Origin: Sulfitobacter sp.
Lineage (GTDB): Bacteria > Pseudomonadota > Alphaproteobacteria > Rhodobacterales > Rhodobacteraceae
NCBI GenBank assembly: GCA_024636395.1
Contig: JAGXHD010000103.1
Coordinates: 1 to 19,579 of the forward strand
Direction of reading: 5' to 3'
Length of the DNA stretch: 19,579 nt
Below are positions 15,489 through 19,579 of this stretch, piece after piece. The translations under genes were made by a program, and so were the position numbers. Positions within the stretch are counted from its first letter, which is position 1. Each line of letters starts with the position of its first letter. The notes under the pieces were generated by a model. That model saw only the letters and a program-made list of their open reading frames with translations, did no database searches and was not told the DNA's origin.

Positions 15489-17051
15489 TCAGTTCGAGGT
15501 TTCGGCGGTTTGCACAGCAGCGTCAGCTGCGGCAACGGCCGTATCATAATTTTCAACCAGTGCCGCGACGGATGGCCCGATCACATCAAGGATCAGCGCG
15601 GGATAGAGCCCCAGCAACAATGTCATTACCACGAGTGGCGCAAAAATCCATTTCTCGCGGGCGTTCATATCCGTAATCGCCTTCAGGCTTTCCTTGATCA
15701 GATCGCCCATCACTACACGGCGGTAGAGCCACAGGGCATATGCCGCCGACAGGATCACACCTGTCGTGGCAACCGCCGCAACCCAAGTATTGACCTGGAA
15801 CACCGCCACCAAAGTCAGGAACTCGCCAACGAAACCGGACGTACCCGGCAGTCCCACATTCGCCATCGTGAAAAGCATGAACAGCATCGCGTAGACCGGC
15901 ATCCGGTTGACTAGGCCGCCGTAGGCATCGATCTCGCGGGTGTGCATCCGGTCGTAGATGACGCCTACCGCAAGGAACAACGCGCCAGAGATGAACCCGT
16001 GGCTGATCATCTGGAAAATCGCACCATCGAGGCCCTGCTGATTGGTCGAGAAGATCCCCATCGTCACGAAACCCATGTGGGCCACGGAAGAATAGGCGAT
16101 AAGCTTTTTCATATCGTCCTGCACCAGCGCCACCAAAGACGTGTAAACGATCGCAATCGCGGACATCCAAAGGATCAGTGGCCCCACGACCTCGGCGCCC
16201 ATCGGGAACATCGGAAGCGAGAAGCGCAGGAAGCCGTAGCCACCCATTTTCAAAAGGATCGCGGCCAGCACCACCGAACCCGCCGTAGGCGCCTGAACAT
16301 GCGCGTCAGGCAACCACGTATGCACGGGCCACATCGGCATTTTCACCGCAAAGCTGGCGAAAAAGGCAAGGAACATGATCGTCTGCATCCCGCCCACGAT
16401 CTGGAAGCCCAGCAGTTGGAACGTCTCGGACGCAAAGTTATGCGTAAGCAGGCTGTTGGGGCAGCCGCCAATGCACGTAGTGCCTGCATCGGCATACATC
16501 GCCACCATCGCCACAAGCATCAGCACAGACCCGAAGAAGGTATAGAGGAAGAACTTGAAGCTCGCGTAGATCCGGTTCGCCCCTCCCCAGATCCCGATGA
16601 TCAGGAACATCGGAATAAGGCTCGCCTCGAAGAACAGATAGAACAGGATCAGATCGAGCGAGACGAACACGCCGATCATCAGTGTCTCCAGGATCAAAAA
16701 CGCGATCATGTATTCCTTGACCCGCGCGGTTACATCCCACGACGCGGCGATCACCAGCGGCATCATGAATGTGGTCAGCATTACGAACAGGATCGAGATG
16801 CCATCAACGCCGACACGGTATTTCAGCCCCATGATCCAATCGGCCTCATCCATCATCTGGAAGCCGGTATTCGCACTGTCGAACTCCAAGTAGATGAAGA
16901 TCGAGATCAGGAAGGTAGCCGTCGTCGTGATAAGCGCGAGCCATTTCGCATTTCGCTGCGCCGCCTCGTCTTCGCCGCGCAGGAAAACTGCCAGAATAAG
17001 CGCCGCGAAAGCGGGCATGAAGGTCACGATGGACAACAGATTATTTTCCAT
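15489..17051 (-). CDS. nuoM: NADH-quinone oxidoreductase subunit M
   Basis: The 520-residue membrane protein is the antiporter-like NuoM subunit of complex I, with about 14 transmembrane helices. Key residues appear in context: Glu142 in FFEASLIP, Lys237 in VKMPMWPVHTWLPDA and His244, equivalents of the proton-channel residues in other bacteria. The start is taken at 17051, not ten codons upstream, because a GGAGGAG ribosome binding site lies 7 bases before this ATG and its first base is the last base of the nuoL stop (TGATG). An unusual short loop with two Cys, CIGGC (193-197), lies between transmembrane segments. nuoN follows after an 11-base gap. Confidence 0.96.
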   Translation of the reverse strand: MENNLLSIVTFMPAFAALILAVFLRGEDEAAQRNAKWLALITTTATFLISIFIYLEFDSANTGFQMMDEADWIMGLKYRVGVDGISILFVMLTTFMMPLVIAASWDVTARVKEYMIAFLILETLMIGVFVSLDLILFYLFFEASLIPMFLIIGIWGGANRIYASFKFFLYTFFGSVLMLVAMVAMYADAGTTCIGGCPNSLLTHNFASETFQLLGFQIVGGMQTIMFLAFFASFAVKMPMWPVHTWLPDAHVQAPTAGSVVLAAILLKMGGYGFLRFSLPMFPMGAEVVGPLILWMSAIAIVYTSLVALVQDDMKKLIAYSSVAHMGFVTMGIFSTNQQGLDGAIFQMISHGFISGALFLAVGVIYDRMHTREIDAYGGLVNRMPVYAMLFMLFTMANVGLPGTSGFVGEFLTLVAVFQVNTWVAAVATTGVILSAAYALWLYRRVVMGDLIKESLKAITDMNAREKWIFAPLVVMTLLLGLYPALILDVIGPSVAALVENYDTAVAAADAAVQTAETSN

Positions 17052-19153
17052 CAGTTCACTCCTCCGGTCATCGTCATCCACGTGACGAGCACTGCGATGC
17101 CGATCACCATGGCAAACGCATAGGTGAAGATATATCCGGACTGTGCCTTACCGGCGAGCCGAGTGAAAAACGGGATAATCCCCATCGCAAGCCCGTTAAG
17201 GCCGCCGTCGATCACGCTGCCGTCGCCACGCTTCCATAGCAGACGCCCGAGAGCCTTTGCGGGCTGTACCAAGGTCGCATTGTATAGCTCGTCGAAATAC
17301 CACTTGTTCTTGAAAAACAGGTAGAGGGGGCGCTGGTTCTTGGCCAGCCGCGCGGGCAGCGTCGGATTCCAGATGTAAAACCACGTCGCCATGAGAAATC
17401 CGAGAAGCATCGCGATGAACGGGCTGACTTTGACCCAAACCGGCACACTGTGCGCATCCTCCAGCACCGTGTTGTCCGGCGCAAAGTAGAGCGCACCCTC
17501 GCCGGGTAGCCCGGCAAAGCTCGGCCCATGGTGTTCGCCGCCGTGATCTTCCGCCGCGGCACCGTCTGCGCTGTGGTTTTCCTCCGCACCGTCTACGGTG
17601 GTCTCTCCTCCCGCCGCCATCTCCGCGGTCGGGATCCCGTAAAACTTGCCCACGTATTCGGCGGAGCCAAAGAAGCTCTTGTAGAATACCATGCCAGAGA
17701 AAACAGCGCCGATCGCCAGAATTCCCAAGGGCAGCAGCATCACCATCGGGCTCTCGTGGGCATGATCATGAGTATGCTTGTCACCGCGCGCCTTGCCAAA
17801 GAAGGTAAGGTACATCAGGCGCCACGAATAGAAGGACGTCATCGCAGCCGCCAGAACCAGAAGCCAGAACCCGTACATCGATCCCGCGCCAAAGGCACTC
17901 TCGATGATGGCATCCTTGGACAGGAACCCGGCAAAACCGATATGGGTGAGCGGGATCCCCACCCCGGTAATCGCCAAGGTACCGATCATCATCGCCCAGA
18001 AGGTATAAGGGATCTTTTTGCGCAGGCCGCCGTAATTCGTCATGTCCTGCTCGTGGTGCATCGCATGGATGACCGAGCCTGCGCCCAGAAACAGCATCGC
18101 CTTGAAGAACGCATGTGTCAGCAGATGGAACATCGCCGCAGAATACATGCCGACGCCAGCGGCGACGAACATATACCCCAGTTGCGACATGGTCGAATAG
18201 GCAATGACGCGCTTGATGTCGGTCTGGACCAGACCGATAGTCGCAGCCACAAACGCGGTCGTGGCGCCCAGTATCGTCACGAACAGCATCGCATTTGGCG
18301 CAAATTCCATAATCGGCGACATCCGGCAAACGAGGAATACTCCTGCCGTGACCATCGTAGCGGCATGGATCAGCGCCGACACGGGCGTGGGGCCTTCCAT
18401 GGCGTCAGGCAACCAGGTGTGCAGAAACAGCTGCGCAGATTTCCCCATCGCACCGATGAACAGCAGAACAGCGATGATTTCGAGCGCTGGCCAGTCGCGC
18501 CACAGGAAGGTCATCGTCTCTTCGGCGCGCGCAGGCGCATCGGCTAAAATTACGCTGAACTCGACACTGTCGAACATCAGATAGATCGCGAAAATCCCCA
18601 GCGCGAATCCGAAGTCCCCCACCCGATTGACCACGAAAGCCTTGATCGCGGCGGCATTGGCCGAAGGTTTCTTGTAATAAAATCCGATAAGAAGATAGGA
18701 GGCAACGCCCACCCCTTCCCAGCCAAAGAACATCTGGATCAGGTTGTCGGAGGTCACCAGCATCAGCATGGCAAAGGTGAAGAACGACAGGTAGGCGAAA
18801 AAGCGCGGTTTATAGCTCACGCCCTCACCAAAGTTCTCGTCATGCGCCATGTATCCGAAGGAGTAGAGATGCACGAGGCTGGAGACAGTCGTGATGACGA
18901 TCAGCATGATCGCGGTCAGACGGTCCATTCGGATCGCCCAATCGGTGCTGAGCGAGCCACTCTCGATGAAGCGCAGGATCGGCACTGTTTCGGTCACGCC
19001 GTCAAAGGTCAGGAACACGATCCAGCTCAGCAGCGCCGAGAGAAACAAACCGCCGGTGGCGATCCAGCACGCGGCGTCCTCGCCGATGATTTTCCAGGTG
19101 AAACCACACAAAAGCGAGCCGATCAGCGGGGCGAAAAGGAGTGTAAGTTCCAT
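17051..19153 (-). CDS. nuoL: NADH-quinone oxidoreductase subunit L
   Basis: The 700-residue protein is NuoL, the distal antiporter-like subunit of complex I with the long lateral helix at its C-terminus. Proton-channel residues are present: Glu146 in GWEGVG, Lys238 and His245 in GKSAQLFLHTWLPD, Lys351 in THAFFKAMLFLGAG, and Lys413-Asp414 in LSKDAIIE. Two polar insertions are rich in His: HTHDHAH at 460-466 and a Glu/His/Gly stretch at 527-542, the latter just before the C-terminal helices. The start lies 4 bases after the nuoK stop, with AAGGG and GAGGA elements inside the nuoK end. nuoM begins on its stop. Confidence 0.97.
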   Translation of the reverse strand: MELTLLFAPLIGSLLCGFTWKIIGEDAACWIATGGLFLSALLSWIVFLTFDGVTETVPILRFIESGSLSTDWAIRMDRLTAIMLIVITTVSSLVHLYSFGYMAHDENFGEGVSYKPRFFAYLSFFTFAMLMLVTSDNLIQMFFGWEGVGVASYLLIGFYYKKPSANAAAIKAFVVNRVGDFGFALGIFAIYLMFDSVEFSVILADAPARAEETMTFLWRDWPALEIIAVLLFIGAMGKSAQLFLHTWLPDAMEGPTPVSALIHAATMVTAGVFLVCRMSPIMEFAPNAMLFVTILGATTAFVAATIGLVQTDIKRVIAYSTMSQLGYMFVAAGVGMYSAAMFHLLTHAFFKAMLFLGAGSVIHAMHHEQDMTNYGGLRKKIPYTFWAMMIGTLAITGVGIPLTHIGFAGFLSKDAIIESAFGAGSMYGFWLLVLAAAMTSFYSWRLMYLTFFGKARGDKHTHDHAHESPMVMLLPLGILAIGAVFSGMVFYKSFFGSAEYVGKFYGIPTAEMAAGGETTVDGAEENHSADGAAAEDHGGEHHGPSFAGLPGEGALYFAPDNTVLEDAHSVPVWVKVSPFIAMLLGFLMATWFYIWNPTLPARLAKNQRPLYLFFKNKWYFDELYNATLVQPAKALGRLLWKRGDGSVIDGGLNGLAMGIIPFFTRLAGKAQSGYIFTYAFAMVIGIAVLVTWMTMTGGVN

Positions 19154-19157
19154 GTCC

Positions 19158-19463
19158 TCAGCCCTTCATCACGTTGACGTCTTCCACGGCGATCGTGCCG
19201 CGGGTCCGGAAGAAACAAACGAGAATGGCCAGACCAATCGCAGCCTCGGCCGCCGCGACGGTGAGGACGAACAGCGTAAACACCTGCCCCACCATATCGC
19301 CAAGAAAGCTCGAGAAGGAGACCAGGTTGATGTTTACCGCCAATAGCATCAACTCGATGCTCATCAACAGGACGATGACGTTCTTGCGGTTGAGAAAGAG
19401 GCCAAAGATGCCAATGACAAAAAGCGTCGCAGCTACTGTCAGGTAATGTTCCAGTCCGATCAT
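19158..19463 (-). CDS. nuoK: NADH-quinone oxidoreductase subunit K
   Basis: The 101-residue protein is complete and has three transmembrane helices. It shows the two conserved glutamates of NuoK: Glu37 in MSIELMLLAVN and Glu73 in VAAAEAAIGLA, matching E. coli Glu36 and Glu72. NuoK forms part of the E-channel that links the quinone site to the antiporter-like subunits. A GAGGGA ribosome binding site precedes the ATG. The preceding gap of 72 bases is the longest in this part of the operon and contains a GC-rich hairpin. nuoL starts 4 bases after its stop. Confidence 0.96.
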   Translation of the reverse strand: MIGLEHYLTVAATLFVIGIFGLFLNRKNVIVLLMSIELMLLAVNINLVSFSSFLGDMVGQVFTLFVLTVAAAEAAIGLAILVCFFRTRGTIAVEDVNVMKG

Positions 19464-19479
19464 GTCGTCCCTCAGTTTC

Positions 19480-19496
19480 TCCCCCGATCAGGGGGG
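19480..19496 (-). promoter_or_regulatory. GC hairpin in the leader of nuoK
   Basis: CCCCC (19481-19485), loop GATCA and GGGGG (19491-19495) make a 5-base-pair all-GC hairpin, extended by one T-G wobble pair. It lies 17 bases upstream of the nuoK ATG within the 72-base intercistronic gap. No T-tract follows in the coding direction, so it is not a terminator. It could stabilise or process mRNA at this junction. The role is inferred from position only. Confidence 0.35.
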
Positions 19497-19535
19497 TAGT
19501 CAGTCAGCGCCCGTGGTCTGTTGGCGCCGCGTATT

Positions 19536-19579
19536 TCACAAGAAGCTATAGCCGCCAAGCACAATGATCAGGACCACGA
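19536..19579 (-). CDS. C-terminal end of a small hydrophobic protein upstream of nuoK (partial)
   Basis: The minus strand reads V-V-L-I-I-V-L-G-G-Y-S-F-L followed by TGA (19538-19536), and the gene continues beyond the window. In this operon position NuoJ would be expected, but NuoJ in related bacteria usually ends in a polar, Lys-rich tail rather than a hydrophobic helix. The fragment may instead be the end of a small extra membrane ORF between nuoJ and nuoK, as short unidentified reading frames are known in nuo operons of this family. Only 13 codons are visible, so the identity is open. Confidence 0.5.
   Translation of the reverse strand, partial: VVLIIVLGGYSFL

Noticed and set aside
15942..17123. 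A 393-residue plus-strand open frame opposite nuoM
   Set aside because: Its composition is dominated by His, Arg, Gln and Asp and no domain is seen; it is the antisense shadow of nuoM.
1..19579. CRISPR arrays, tRNA or rRNA genes, insertion sequences, prophage or attachment sites
   Set aside because: None was recognised on reading both strands. Repeats are limited to the short inverted and direct repeats listed.

Overview
The window looks like a stretch of chromosome from an alphaproteobacterium, most probably a marine member of the Rhodobacteraceae (Roseobacter group). The grounds are GC-rich coding, a tatA-tatB pair, a Hint_2-type protein, a TonB-free house-keeping gene set, and the tail of a complex I operon running nuoK-nuoL-nuoM-nuoN-birA-coaX-rnj, an order familiar from that family. 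The species cannot be named from the sequence. The first 19 bases are a Tn5 mosaic end (Nextera-type library adapter), so base 20 is the real edge of a draft contig. No gene-free stretch exceeds 300 bases; the longest gap is the 175-base divergent region at 271-445.

Layout. Bases 20-270 (minus) hold the first codons of tatB and all of tatA, the twin-arginine export components. Divergent from them is a YafY-type WYL regulator (446-1111, plus) with a perfect 10-base inverted repeat directly against its start codon. Bases 1108-5181 are all minus strand: an SDR-family protein, a sodium:solute symporter, an ABC ATPase without any adjacent permease, and two tandem Lin0512-family proteins. The last three genes are linked by start/stop overlaps and so look translationally coupled. 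Bases 5321-10758 are plus strand: a Hint-domain protein, release factor 3 (prfC) coupled to a glycosyltransferase, and a DEAD-box RNA helicase with a long disordered tail. A strong bidirectional terminator (10774-10806) separates the helicase from the converging nuo-rnj operon.

Bases 10831-19579 (minus) form one tight operon: complex I membrane subunits NuoK, L, M and N (proton-pumping modules), then biotin ligase, type III pantothenate kinase and RNase J. Gaps range from a 4-base overlap to 20 bases, with a longer 72-base gap only before nuoK. Within it nuoN carries an in-frame amber codon (14266-14268) that would remove the last two transmembrane helices. This is either a real nonsense mutation or a consensus error.

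The least understood part is the SSS symporter / orphan ABC ATPase / paired Lin0512 block. One Lin0512 copy keeps the family's invariant GxGxDxHG motif and its translationally coupled sister has lost it. Other points worth a second look are an SDR without the catalytic Tyr and Lys, a Hint domain with Ser in place of the nucleophilic Cys, and the operator and probable leaderless start of the WYL regulator.
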